This document shows positions 34,529 through 42,666 of a stretch of DNA of 64,000 nucleotides, piece after piece; the first letter of the stretch is position 1; every line of letters starts with the position of its first letter. This stretch comes from Paenibacillus oceani (GTDB lineage Bacteria > Bacillota > Bacilli > Paenibacillales > NBRC-103111): the NCBI RefSeq assembly GCF_014705615.1, contig NZ_JACXJA010000028.1, positions 1-64,000 on the forward strand. Reading direction: 5' to 3'. Made by a program: the position numbers and the translations under genes. The notes beneath the pieces are model-generated. The model saw only the letters and a list, made by a program, of their open reading frames with translations. It ran no database searches and was not told where the DNA came from.

Positions 34529-35473
34529 TCAGAACATGCTCCAATCGTACCGCTCGGAGAGCAGTCGGAGCAGGTGGACGCCTGCCGTGCTGTTGCCCTT
34601 GTCGTTAAGCGCCGGTCCGATGATGCCGATGCCGAGCTCGCCCGGGACGAGCGCCAGAATGCCGCCGGCTACGCCGCTTTTGGCGGGGATGCCGACCTGG
34701 ATGGCGAATTCGCCGGAAGCGTTGTACATGCCGCACGTCACCATGAACGACTTGGCGATTCGAACGTACCGTTTCGGGATCAGCTCGCGGCCGGTGAACG
34801 GGTCGGCGCCGTCATTTGCCAGAACGAGCCCCATGCGGGCGACCTGGGCGCATGTAACCTCGATGGCGCATTGACGGAAGTAAACGTCCAGTGTCGGTTC
34901 GACTTCCTCGTCAAGCACTTTGTTATCTTTCAGAAAATAAGCGAGCGACCGGTTGCGGTTCGCCGTCTCCGCTTCGGAGCGGTAGACGTGTTCGTTAATC
35001 GAAGGTCCTTCGTCTCCCGCCAGCTCGCGGATGAACCGGACGATGCGCTCCGCTTTGTGTTCCGGGCTGTCTCCCCGGATGAGCGAGGAGATGACGATCG
35101 CTCCCGCGTTGATCAGCGGATTGAACGGCTTGCCGGGCTGGACGAGCTCCAGCTTCAGCATCGAGTTGAAGACGTCGCCGGTCGGCTCCATGCCTACTTT
35201 CTCGAATACGGCTTTTTCGCCGCGGTCCATGAGGGCCAGCAGCAGCGTGAATACTTTGGAGATGCTTTGCAGAGTAAAAGGCATACCGGCGTCACCCGCA
35301 GAGATAACGGCTCCGGACTTATGGTGCAGCGTGATGCCGAGCGCTTGCTGCGGTGCATGAGCGAGCTCCGGAATATAAGTGGCGACCCGGCCCTCTGCGG
35401 CATAAGCGCGGTACGCTTCGACCCAGTCGGGCAAATTGTCGGTCAAATCTTGGAATGCGGCTACGGAACTCAT
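34529..35473 (-). CDS. glsA: Glutaminase A
   Basis: This 314-aa serine-dependent glutaminase hydrolyses glutamine to glutamate and ammonia in the cytoplasm. It shows the beta-lactamase-like active site SISKVF (Ser and Lys), the family stretches NPLINAGAIV and FMVTCGMYNASGEFA, and GIPAKSGVAGGI near the C-terminus. Length is standard. The ATG at 35473 follows GAAGGAGAA; upstream in-frame ATGs lack a site. It is transcribed in the same direction as the symporter gene just upstream. Confidence 0.93.
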   Translation of the reverse strand: MSSVAAFQDLTDNLPDWVEAYRAYAAEGRVATYIPELAHAPQQALGITLHHKSGAVISAGDAGMPFTLQSISKVFTLLLALMDRGEKAVFEKVGMEPTGDVFNSMLKLELVQPGKPFNPLINAGAIVISSLIRGDSPEHKAERIVRFIRELAGDEGPSINEHVYRSEAETANRNRSLAYFLKDNKVLDEEVEPTLDVYFRQCAIEVTCAQVARMGLVLANDGADPFTGRELIPKRYVRIAKSFMVTCGMYNASGEFAIQVGIPAKSGVAGGILALVPGELGIGIIGPALNDKGNSTAGVHLLRLLSERYDWSMF

Positions 35474-35578
35474 TGCGGATTCTCCTTCGGCTGGTGCTGT
35501 CTTGCTTTCATTATACATGGCCCGGCGGAGTCTCCGGAACAACTTTTTGGGTGTTCCAAATCGCTCTAGCGGATGGAG

Positions 35579-37057
35579 TTACTTGGCGTCTTCGTTCAGC
35601 GAGTCGACGAGCCGATCGACTTCCGGAGAAACGCTGCTTTTTTTCGTCAACCAGCCGATTCCGATAAACAGCACGGCGGAGACGACGACCGGAGAGGCGA
35701 CCAGCACGGCGGTGGAGGCGTTCTCCATGATATATTTCACGTACCCGAACGTCAGCAGGCCGCCGGCCCAGGATAGGATCGCCGCCGCCGAGCCGCTTCG
35801 CTTGAAGGCCGGCAGCAGGCCGAGCAGCATCGGGATCGAGATGGGGCCGACGAGGGCGCCGAACCAGGTGATCAGCAGGCTGAGGATGCCGCCGAAGTTT
35901 TGCTGGTTGATGGCGACGATCAGCGTCAGCGTCGTGAAGACGACCAGCGTTACGCGTGCGGCGAGCAGCGACGCTTTGCCGCTCATCGTACGGAGCCTGC
36001 CGAACAGTTTCGGCAAAATGTCGCGGGTGACGACGGCCGTAATCGCGTTCGCATCCGATGTGGTCATCGCCATCGTATGGGCGAACATCGAGGCGAGCAC
36101 AAGCCCGATCAACCCGGGTGGCAGCAGGTCCATCGCCATAATCGAGTACGACTGGTTCGGATCGGCCAGAGACGGATAAAACACCGGAGCGGCCCACATC
36201 GGAAAAAACAGAATGAGCGGCCAGATCAAATATAGCGCGGAGGACAAATAAGCGGCTTTGCGCGCTTCTCTGCCATTCGGAGCCGCTATGAACCGCTGGG
36301 CCAAATTCCACGTGCCGCCGTTGTAGCTGAGGAAATTGATCAGCAGGTAGGCGAGCACGAAGCCGAGCGTATACGGTCCGGCGAACGCATCGTTATGGGT
36401 CGGCGGCAGACGGTCCCACAGGTCGACGATCGAGCCGAGACCGCCGAGCTTGATCAGCACGATGACGAACATCGCGAGTCCCGCAACGAGCTGGACGATG
36501 AACTGGGCAAAGTCGGTCAGCGCGTCCGCCCACAATCCGCCGATCGTGATGTAAAACAGCGAGAGCACGCCGGAGACGATAATGCCGGTCGTCAGCGGCA
36601 CCCCGGCGAACACATTTAAAATAACGGCGATGGCGGCCCACTTGGCGCCTACGTCGAACAGCTTCAGCAACACGCCGCTCCATGCCATAATTTGCTGAGT
36701 CGGCACGTTATACCTTGCCGCCAAATATTCCGTAGGCGACTCGATCTGAAGCTGCTGCCGCAGCCGGGACCAGCGCGGGGCGATCCAGCGCGCGCCGAAG
36801 AAGACCGCCACCGCGACCGGTACGGCCCACCAGATATAAAGCGTAAAGCCGTACTTGTAGGCGACGCCCGCGTAAGCGACGAACACGGCGGCGCTGTAGC
36901 CGGACATATGGTGGGAAATGCCCGCTAACCACCACGGCATCCGGCCGCCTGCAGTGAAGAAATCCCGGGTTCCCTTCACCTGGCGGTACGACCATAATCC
37001 GATCCCGACCATGAGCAGGAAATAGAGCCCCATGACAACCCAATCCAGCGTGTGCAT
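35579..37057 (-). CDS. Sodium:solute symporter (SSS family)
   Basis: This 492-aa integral membrane protein has about 13 helices. Family features include RDFFTAGGRMPWWLAGISHHMSGYSA near the N-terminus (landmarks FFTAGGRMPWW), TEYLAARYN, GGLWADALTDFAQ and MFAHTMAMTTSDANAI, which holds sodium-site residues. The substrate cannot be told. It could carry sugars, carboxylates or amino acids; glutaminase downstream hints at an amino acid but weakly. AAAAGGAGAGG precedes the ATG at 37057. Confidence 0.85.
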   Translation of the reverse strand: MHTLDWVVMGLYFLLMVGIGLWSYRQVKGTRDFFTAGGRMPWWLAGISHHMSGYSAAVFVAYAGVAYKYGFTLYIWWAVPVAVAVFFGARWIAPRWSRLRQQLQIESPTEYLAARYNVPTQQIMAWSGVLLKLFDVGAKWAAIAVILNVFAGVPLTTGIIVSGVLSLFYITIGGLWADALTDFAQFIVQLVAGLAMFVIVLIKLGGLGSIVDLWDRLPPTHNDAFAGPYTLGFVLAYLLINFLSYNGGTWNLAQRFIAAPNGREARKAAYLSSALYLIWPLILFFPMWAAPVFYPSLADPNQSYSIMAMDLLPPGLIGLVLASMFAHTMAMTTSDANAITAVVTRDILPKLFGRLRTMSGKASLLAARVTLVVFTTLTLIVAINQQNFGGILSLLITWFGALVGPISIPMLLGLLPAFKRSGSAAAILSWAGGLLTFGYVKYIMENASTAVLVASPVVVSAVLFIGIGWLTKKSSVSPEVDRLVDSLNEDAK

Positions 37058-37273
37058 GCGATCCTCTCCTTTTAAGATAGGAATAGCGCTTATCCGAAAG
37101 CGCATTACTAGAGCATATCGGATTTTCGTCCTTTCATGACAGCTTATTCGGTTTGGGCCGGAGGGCGGGAGGGGAGTATGCATACGAAGGGCGCCGCCGT
37201 TGTGCACGCCGCCAAACGATGGTACAGTACTAACAGCAGGATCAAAATCCATACTATAGCGAGGATTGCAGCT

Positions 37274-38407
37274 GTGAGAACCGGTAGAATCAAACGTATG
37301 TTGGCTTTTAGCTTGCTTCTGAGTCTTAGCCTGCCTGTGCAGGCCGTATTGGCGTCTGCGGCGGGTGCCGCCGCCTCCGGCGCTCCCGTGATATGCATCG
37401 ATCCGGGACATCAGTTGCGAGGCAATAATCAATTGGAATCGGTCGGACCCGGCTCTTCCGAGAAGAAGCCGAAAGTATCGTCCGGTACGCGCGGCGTCGC
37501 GACCGGCAAGCCGGAATACGTGCTGACGCTGGAAGTGTCGAAGCGGATCCGAGACAAGCTGGAGGCGCTAGGATACCAAGTGGTGATGACGCGAGATACG
37601 CATGAGGTCGACATCAGCAACAAGGAGAGAGCGGAGCTGGCTAATGGAGCGGGAGCGGATCTGTTTTTGCGCATTCATGCGGACGGCTCCACCTCGCCCA
37701 AAGCGAAGGGAGCCTCGGTCTTGTATCCGGCGTTATCGGTGGCCGTATCGAATGAGCAATATTCGCTCAGCAAGACGGCGGCGGAGATCGTGCTGACGGA
37801 TCTGGTGGCTGCGACGCAGGCGAATTCGCGGGGGACGGTAGCGCGCGACGATTTGTCCGGCTTCAATTGGTCTGAAGTGCCGAACATCCTGATCGAGATG
37901 GGCTTCATGAGTAATGCCGAAGAGGACCGGCTGCTTGCGACGGAGGCGTATCAGGAGAAGATGGCGGAAGGGATTGCGGCGGGCGTGCACCGGTATATGA
38001 CGGACGCAGCGGGCAAATCTCCCTGGGATCCGCAGCCGTTCGAGCAGCCGTTGACGCTGCTGGGCGATACGGATCTGTATGACCGGGTTAGCGGCAGGTT
38101 AACGCCCGTAGGCGCCTACCTCGGTCCGCAAACCGTATCGGCCCGGGAGCGAGCGGGCGACTGGTACCGGATCGACACATGGCTCGGCAGCAACTGGGTC
38201 CGCGTGCCGAAGGCGGTAACCGGACAGATCGGGAGCGAGACGCAGTTGGTCGAGTTCACGTCGGTCACGTCCTTCCGCCGATTGCCTTTTGCGGACGAGC
38301 CTGCTATGGGCGAGCTGTCTCCGCAGACGGTGCAAGCTTTCGAGAGCTGGAACGGCTGGCTCCATATCCGGACGTGGCTCGGCGACGCCTGGGTGCAGGC
38401 GCCATGA
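37274..38407 (+). CDS. N-acetylmuramoyl-L-alanine amidase (Amidase_3), secreted
   Basis: This protein of about 377 aa has a signal peptide (MLAFSLLLSLSLPVQAVLA) and a zinc amidase domain (about 40-240). Zinc ligands are visible in CIDPGHQ (His), near LEVSKRI (Glu) and in LFLRIHADGS (His); the catalytic Glu is in PNILIEMGFMSN. The C-terminal 120 residues form two SH3-like repeats (GDTDLYDRVSG, WYRIDTWLGSNWVRVP and WLHIRTWLGDAWVQAP) that may bind the cell wall. It cleaves the amide bond between MurNAc and the peptide stem. The GTG at 37274 is chosen because GAGG lies 9 bases upstream and the signal peptide then starts properly. Confidence 0.85.
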   Translation: MRTGRIKRMLAFSLLLSLSLPVQAVLASAAGAAASGAPVICIDPGHQLRGNNQLESVGPGSSEKKPKVSSGTRGVATGKPEYVLTLEVSKRIRDKLEALGYQVVMTRDTHEVDISNKERAELANGAGADLFLRIHADGSTSPKAKGASVLYPALSVAVSNEQYSLSKTAAEIVLTDLVAATQANSRGTVARDDLSGFNWSEVPNILIEMGFMSNAEEDRLLATEAYQEKMAEGIAAGVHRYMTDAAGKSPWDPQPFEQPLTLLGDTDLYDRVSGRLTPVGAYLGPQTVSARERAGDWYRIDTWLGSNWVRVPKAVTGQIGSETQLVEFTSVTSFRRLPFADEPAMGELSPQTVQAFESWNGWLHIRTWLGDAWVQAP

Positions 38408-38450
38408 CCGGCGCGCTGTTATAGCAAGAGTAGCGGTTAGGCCATACAAC

Positions 38451-38496
38451 CCAAAACCCCCGAACGCCGTGTGTTACGGCAGATCGGGGGTTTTGG
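38451..38496. terminator. Bidirectional terminator
   Basis: CCAAAACCCCCGA and TCGGGGGTTTTGG form a perfect stem with A/T-rich flanks, between the amidase gene and the Agr-like cluster. It overlaps the last codons of the minus-strand gene. Confidence 0.85.
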
Positions 38497-39166
38497 TCAT
38501 TTCGGCTCTTGTCCGGTGCCAATGCGACGACTCGTACTCTTTCTGGAACGTCCAGTATTGGATGATTGCAAAGGCGGAGAACATAAGTAGTACGATGATG
38601 ATGGTATAGTCGCTCAAATAATACAAAAAATTAAAGCTGGAGAGTGCTCCGTACCCTGCAAATGTTAGCAGCAGCAGTTTCAGGTTGGTTCCCCTCAGCC
38701 GTACCCTCGTAATTTCGTTCGGGGTCACAAAGGAAAACCCGAGACGATATTTCAAGGCAAACCCGATGACGATAAATGCGACTGCAGCCGTTACGGCTTG
38801 CGCCAAGTAAGCGAGAGCCGTTCCAGGATTGATCATAATGCCGAGAAGCTCGTACACATAAAAGACGATCGATTGTATTGCGGCATAACCTAAATACCCA
38901 TTCACTACGCATAAGCCGGCATAATAGACAGGCACTTTGAAGAAGAGCCAAAAAAAGAGAAAAACGAATAAGGGCTGAATAAGCGTGGCCAGTATATCGA
39001 TGTCCAGATACTCAAACAAAACTAAGGAAATAATCGACAACAATAAGGCGGTAATTCCGACCTGAGCCGCATAGTCCCGCATGGGGAATCGATAAATCGA
39101 AAACGTAAGCAGAATCAATGCGATCCATTCGAGCATGGAAAAGAACAGGAATATCAAAGCGCTCAT
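38474..39166 (-). CDS. AgrC-like membrane sensor without kinase domain (copy B)
   Basis: This 230-aa protein consists of about six membrane helices and ends in a short charged tail (FQKEYESSHWHRTRAEM). It is clearly related to the protein at 40438-41088: both start with a SMLEW motif, share PVYYAGL/PAFYAGL with a following NGYLxY, and end in SSFNFLYxL/TSFNFLYFL, then (I/L)QYWxxxKE. The topology and length match the input domain of an AgrC-type receptor, but no histidine kinase part follows. ATACGGAGAAACATA precedes the ATG. It lies after a terminator downstream of the LytTR gene. Possible roles are peptide receptor, membrane inhibitor of the LytTR protein, or immunity; none is proven. Confidence 0.65.
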   Translation of the reverse strand: MSALIFLFFSMLEWIALILLTFSIYRFPMRDYAAQVGITALLLSIISLVLFEYLDIDILATLIQPLFVFLFFWLFFKVPVYYAGLCVVNGYLGYAAIQSIVFYVYELLGIMINPGTALAYLAQAVTAAVAFIVIGFALKYRLGFSFVTPNEITRVRLRGTNLKLLLLTFAGYGALSSFNFLYYLSDYTIIIVLLMFSAFAIIQYWTFQKEYESSHWHRTRAEMTKTPDLP

Positions 39167-39217
39167 TATGTTTCTCCGTATCGGTTAAGGTTATCGAAAA
39201 GGCCGCTGCATGAAGTG

Positions 39218-39242
39218 AAAAAACCGACATCAGGAATGTCGG
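39218..39242 (-). terminator. Terminator/attenuator between LytTR gene and copy B
   Basis: On the minus strand, CCGACAT-tcctg-ATGTCGG followed by six T. It would limit transcription into the downstream membrane protein gene. Confidence 0.85.
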
Positions 39243-39349
39243 TCCAATGCAGCAATCGTGCTCATGTTGTGAAAATCCGGTATTGAGTCGTCATTCTTAT
39301 ATGTGAAAGCCGTACGGATAGGAGCGGCTTAATCTGCGTGAAGGAGATT

Positions 39350-39739
39350 CTACATATTGAAGCCGTCATCCGTCAGCTTTTTGGGCTTCTGGATGATTTC
39401 GATAATATCTTTTTTCACTTTATTTTTTTCTCTGTTCGAGATTGTAGCAAATTTGCTTTTATTTGTAAGTTCGGCATCAAAAAAAACGAGCGCGCGCTCT
39501 TCATCAAAGTGAGTTATTTTGTTCATATTCACCAAGTTGTTGCGGTCCAGCCTTTGAAAACCGTGTTCCAGTACATGCGGCTCTAGTGTAGAAATGTTCC
39601 AGGCCAAAGGGTAGTAAACCTCTTCGGTTGTATGAAAGGTTACGCTGCGGTTATGTACTTCTATTTTAACAATGTCTTCTATATCAAGCATGATGACTCG
39701 ACCATTGTTATCCGGATCGTGAGTAACGGGATACTTCAT
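39350..39739 (-). CDS. Stand-alone LytTR-type DNA-binding regulator
   Basis: This 129-aa protein is a LytTR DNA-binding domain with no receiver domain. It has the strand-rich start VIMLDIEDIVKIEVHNRSVTF, the segment EHGFQRLDRNNLVNMNKITHF typical of LytTR (landmarks FQRLDRNNLVN), and a basic C-terminal helix. Without a phosphoacceptor it cannot be a classical AgrA. Streptococcal LytTR regulatory systems pair such regulators with a multi-pass membrane inhibitor, and two candidates flank it here. GGAG lies 11 bases before the ATG. A hairpin separates it from agrD. It probably controls the cluster and unknown targets. Confidence 0.8.
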   Translation of the reverse strand: MKYPVTHDPDNNGRVIMLDIEDIVKIEVHNRSVTFHTTEEVYYPLAWNISTLEPHVLEHGFQRLDRNNLVNMNKITHFDEERALVFFDAELTNKSKFATISNREKNKVKKDIIEIIQKPKKLTDDGFNM

Positions 39740-39757
39740 TATAGTGTCAACTCCAGC

Positions 39758-39792
39758 AAAAAGGGTAGGCTGTCAGAAGGCTCTGACAGCCT
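39758..39792 (-). terminator. Terminator/attenuator after agrD
   Basis: On the minus strand, GGCTGTCAGA and TCTGACAGCC pair as a 10-base stem, then a T run after TACCC. It lies between agrD and the LytTR gene and would set their expression ratio. Confidence 0.75.
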
Positions 39793-39802
39793 TAATCAAA
39801 GA

Positions 39803-39922
39803 TTACTTCTTCAATTCCTCCGGTATTTCTGGACGATGAGTCGAAGGAGAGGCAGTCTGCACGAAGCAACGAGCTACAAGATCAAGGACATGGGCGACTA
39901 CGTTTGCTGCTTTTTGTACCAT
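39803..39922 (-). CDS. agrD: AgrD-like cyclic peptide precursor (39 aa)
   Basis: The reading frame starts at an ATG with GGAAGGAGG 9 bases upstream, 4 bases after the agrB stop. It encodes an amphipathic N-terminal helix (MVQKAANVVAHVLDLVAR), a core with Cys19 (CFVQTASPSTHR) and an acidic recognition tail (PEIPEELKK), the three-part layout of AgrD. The PEEL tail matches known AgrD peptides. Cys19 is 11 residues before the tail's Pro, whereas staphylococcal precursors have a ring Cys about 4 residues before the cleavage site. The mature ring could use Cys19, or Ser25/Ser27 as a lactone. Confidence 0.82.
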   Translation of the reverse strand: MVQKAANVVAHVLDLVARCFVQTASPSTHRPEIPEELKK

Positions 39923-39926
39923 CGGT

Positions 39927-40448
39927 TTACACCTCCTTCCATCGAAACAATAGAATGCCTTGGATTAGAAACACGGATGCGATCACAGAGGAGTGGAAGA
40001 AAAAATTGCTGCATATGAGTAAGACGGAAGCAGCCTTCATTAAAGGATAGTATTTTTCCGGCATCGTGTGGTATCCGCGCAAGTTGGAAGGAGCCAGAAG
40101 AGCTGCCAGGATGAGAGCGGCGATCGTAAAGGCTGTACTCCACATATCAGGCAAGCTGACATGTGGAGGAACGGCGGTTATAACGACCATCGTGATCATA
40201 CATGGGATCGGGGACTGGAAGTGGAAGCCGCCCGACAAGAGCCGCAGAACTACGAAAAAGGTTATGGCCGTTAAGGTTTCCAGAAACTTGCCCGTCAACA
40301 GACCGATCAATAAGGAGACGACCACCGGTATCGTAAAGTTGATGATGATAATCAGGGCAAATTTCATCACCGGGATACTTACCGTTATGTTTTCATTGGT
40401 GTTTTTAATGGATCGGGCGATTTTCTCGGACCAGGCTTCAATGATCAT
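39927..40448 (-). CDS. agrB: AgrB-like peptide-processing membrane protease
   Basis: This 173-aa protein has several membrane helices. The AgrB active-site motif reads RLLSGGFHFQSPIPC, with catalytic His and Cys seven residues apart, the same spacing as in S. aureus AgrB. The family cleaves AgrD and closes the peptide ring at the membrane. AAAGGAG lies 8 bases before the ATG. It overlaps the end of the upstream membrane protein gene by 11 bases, and agrD follows within 5 bases, so the three are translationally coupled. Confidence 0.9.
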   Translation of the reverse strand: MIIEAWSEKIARSIKNTNENITVSIPVMKFALIIIINFTIPVVVSLLIGLLTGKFLETLTAITFFVVLRLLSGGFHFQSPIPCMITMVVITAVPPHVSLPDMWSTAFTIAALILAALLAPSNLRGYHTMPEKYYPLMKAASVLLICSNFFFHSSVIASVFLIQGILLFRWKEV

Positions 40449-41088
40449 CGGAAAACTCCTTTTTCAGTACCCAATATTGTAAGAGGACTAGAGATACTGT
40501 AATCGGAATAATAATAAACTGGGTGTAGTTGCCCAAAAAGTATAAGAAATTAAAGCTGGTTAAAGCCAGATAACCCATAATCGTAAACAGCAAAAGTCTG
40601 GTATTGATTTTGGTGAACTTAATATTCGAGTTCGGGTAATACGGAACAAAGGTGTACCCGATCCGGTATTTATAAATAGCGTACGCAACCAATAAAGCTA
40701 CAAGGGCCGTGACCGATTGATTGGCAAAGCTGATCGTCGTATCCGGAACGACGAGGATCGAACCCAACTGTTGCAAGACGATATACGATATCGATGTAAG
40801 GAAAATATAAGCCAAATAGCCGTTGGTCATAATCAGTCCGGCATAAAAGGCGGGGATACGGAACATTTGCCAATAAAAAATAAACACGATCGGAGGCTGC
40901 AGGAAGGTCGCATATCCTACCAGATCTAAGGCGACTATTAGTATATAAGAAAGTAGAGACAGCAAAAACGATGTGAAAACGATTTGTCCACGGAATCCCC
41001 TGATCTCGATCTTGAACATCGTGAAGGACAGGATAATCAGCGAAAACCATTCCAGCATCGAAAAAGCCATGAACGATAAAGCTTCCAT
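40438..41088 (-). CDS. AgrC-like membrane sensor without kinase domain (copy A)
   Basis: This 216-aa protein has about six membrane helices and a short tail (VLKKEFSDDH). It is a paralogue of the 230-aa protein at 38474-39166, sharing SMLEW, FLQPPIVFIFYW/LIQPLFVFLFFW, the AGLxxxNGYL region and TSFNFLYFLGNY. It is the first gene of the Agr-like cluster and overlaps agrB, so receptor-like protein and processing protease are coupled. It ends where a histidine kinase would normally start. GGGGAG precedes the ATG. A direct peptide sensor or exporter helper is possible; the role is unproven. Confidence 0.65.
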   Translation of the reverse strand: MEALSFMAFSMLEWFSLIILSFTMFKIEIRGFRGQIVFTSFLLSLLSYILIVALDLVGYATFLQPPIVFIFYWQMFRIPAFYAGLIMTNGYLAYIFLTSISYIVLQQLGSILVVPDTTISFANQSVTALVALLVAYAIYKYRIGYTFVPYYPNSNIKFTKINTRLLLFTIMGYLALTSFNFLYFLGNYTQFIIIPITVSLVLLQYWVLKKEFSDDH

Positions 41089-41129
41089 AATGACTCCCCA
41101 ATCTGCATCTGTGAGATCGTTTCCAGTCC

Positions 41130-41158
41130 AGTATACTATAAGCCGATAGAACTATAAA
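41130..41158 (-). promoter_or_regulatory. Putative promoter of the Agr-like cluster
   Basis: On the minus strand TTTATA (-35, 41153-41158), 17 bases, and TATACT (-10, 41130-41135). The start would be about 35 bases before the copy A ATG. The region upstream is AT-rich. Confidence 0.4.
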
Positions 41159-41484
41159 GCAAAATAATGGGAACCTGATAGATTTTGTAAATTCATGAGT
41201 AATCATTATAATTTTGGTCGAATATTGGGGTCGAACTATGACAACTACTCTGATTTATAACGATTACTAGCACGCTTCTGAGATAAATCAACCCGGCTGA
41301 ACGGGTGTCTGCCCAAGGGTTTGCGAGCAGAAAATCAAGCTGGAAAAATAATCGTAGCCAGAAAGTTCATCTTTTGATCATATACTTCATGTTCAAAAAA
41401 ATAGCTTTATGATTACATAGAACTGAACTTGCTAACGTATATAAAAGAAGTAGCGGAAGCGAATAGTAGGAGGGTGTAAATTTC
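41159..41484. other. AT-rich divergent intergenic region
   Basis: About 325 bases between the Agr-like cluster and the oxidoreductase gene, with no gene. It holds an imperfect hairpin (CCCG-gctgaa-CGGG near 41301) and a GTAGGAGGG ribosome site for the next gene. I saw no clear LytTR direct repeats or cre site. Confidence 0.4.
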
Positions 41485-42573
41485 ATGGCAAACGGAAAAT
41501 TGAGAATCGGCATTATCGGTACAGGCGGAATCGCCAACGGCAAACATATGCCGGGACTGGCTAAAGTTAAAAATGCGGAAATGGTAGCATTTTGCGACAT
41601 CGTGGAGGAGCGCGCTCAGGAAGCGGCTAAGAAATACGGCGCGGAAGGTGCGAAAGTATATACGGATTACCGTCAACTGCTTGAGGACAAAACGATCGAC
41701 GTCGTTCACGTCTGTACGCCTAACGATTCTCACGCGGAGATTTCCATCGCTGCTATGGAAGCAGACAAGCACGTTATGTGCGAAAAGCCGATGGCCAAAA
41801 CGGCCGAAGGCGCCCGCCGTATGGTGGAGACCGCAAAAAGAACGGGCAAAAAGCTCACGATCGGATATAACAACCGGTACCGTCCGGACAGCCTCCATAT
41901 GAAGCAAGTGGCTGAAAGCGGCCAGCTCGGCGAGATCTACTACGCCAAAGCTCTGGCAATCCGCCGGCGCGCGGTTCCGACCTGGGGCGTATTCCTGGAC
42001 GAAGAGAAACAAGGCGGCGGTCCGCTTATCGATATCGGCACGCACGCTCTCGACCTGACGCTCTGGATGATGGACAACTACAAGCCGGTCAGCGTGACGG
42101 GCTCGGTATTCCACAAGCTCGGCAGCCGGGAAAATGCGGCTAACGCATGGGGCCCGTGGGACCCGAAGAAATTTACGGTAGAGGATTCCGCATTCGGCTT
42201 CATCAAGATGGAGAACGGCGCTACGATCGTACTCGAATCGAGCTGGGCGCTCAACACGCTGCAAGTCGGCGAAGCCAAATCCGTACTGTGCGGAACCGAG
42301 GGCGGAGCCGATATGGAAGACGGGCTGCGCATCAATGGCGAGCAATTCAGCCGTCTGTTCGACACGAAAGTGAAAACGGACGCCGGCGGCGTAGCGTTCT
42401 ACGACGGCAAGAAGGAAGGCAGCGGCGATATGGAAGCGCGCTTGTGGGTTGAAGCGCTGTTGGAAGGCAAAGAGCCGCTCGTTAAGCCGGAGCAAGCGCT
42501 TGTCGTAACAGAAATTCTTGAAGCGCTGTATGAATCCGGCCGTACCGGCAAAACCGTTTATTTGAACCAATAA
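41485..42573 (+). CDS. Gfo/Idh/MocA family oxidoreductase
   Basis: This 362-aa NAD(P)-dependent sugar or polyol dehydrogenase has the N-terminal Rossmann motif GIIGTGGIANG and the family signature MCEKPMAKTAEGAR (EKP). The C-terminal beta-sheet domain holds GGGPLIDIGTHALDLTLW, whose Asp/His pair is the usual catalytic site. AGGAGGG precedes the ATG. It is followed by a sugar isomerase/epimerase, a frequent pairing in cyclitol and sugar-acid catabolism. The exact substrate is unknown. Confidence 0.88.
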   Translation: MANGKLRIGIIGTGGIANGKHMPGLAKVKNAEMVAFCDIVEERAQEAAKKYGAEGAKVYTDYRQLLEDKTIDVVHVCTPNDSHAEISIAAMEADKHVMCEKPMAKTAEGARRMVETAKRTGKKLTIGYNNRYRPDSLHMKQVAESGQLGEIYYAKALAIRRRAVPTWGVFLDEEKQGGGPLIDIGTHALDLTLWMMDNYKPVSVTGSVFHKLGSRENAANAWGPWDPKKFTVEDSAFGFIKMENGATIVLESSWALNTLQVGEAKSVLCGTEGGADMEDGLRINGEQFSRLFDTKVKTDAGGVAFYDGKKEGSGDMEARLWVEALLEGKEPLVKPEQALVVTEILEALYESGRTGKTVYLNQ

Positions 42574-42666
42574 TCGGCGCAAGCTGCTGTTATCACGTAC
42601 ATGCTACTTTCAGCGAAAGGCTTCGCCCCGAAGCCTTTCGTATAACCGGGAAGGAGGATATCCGCT

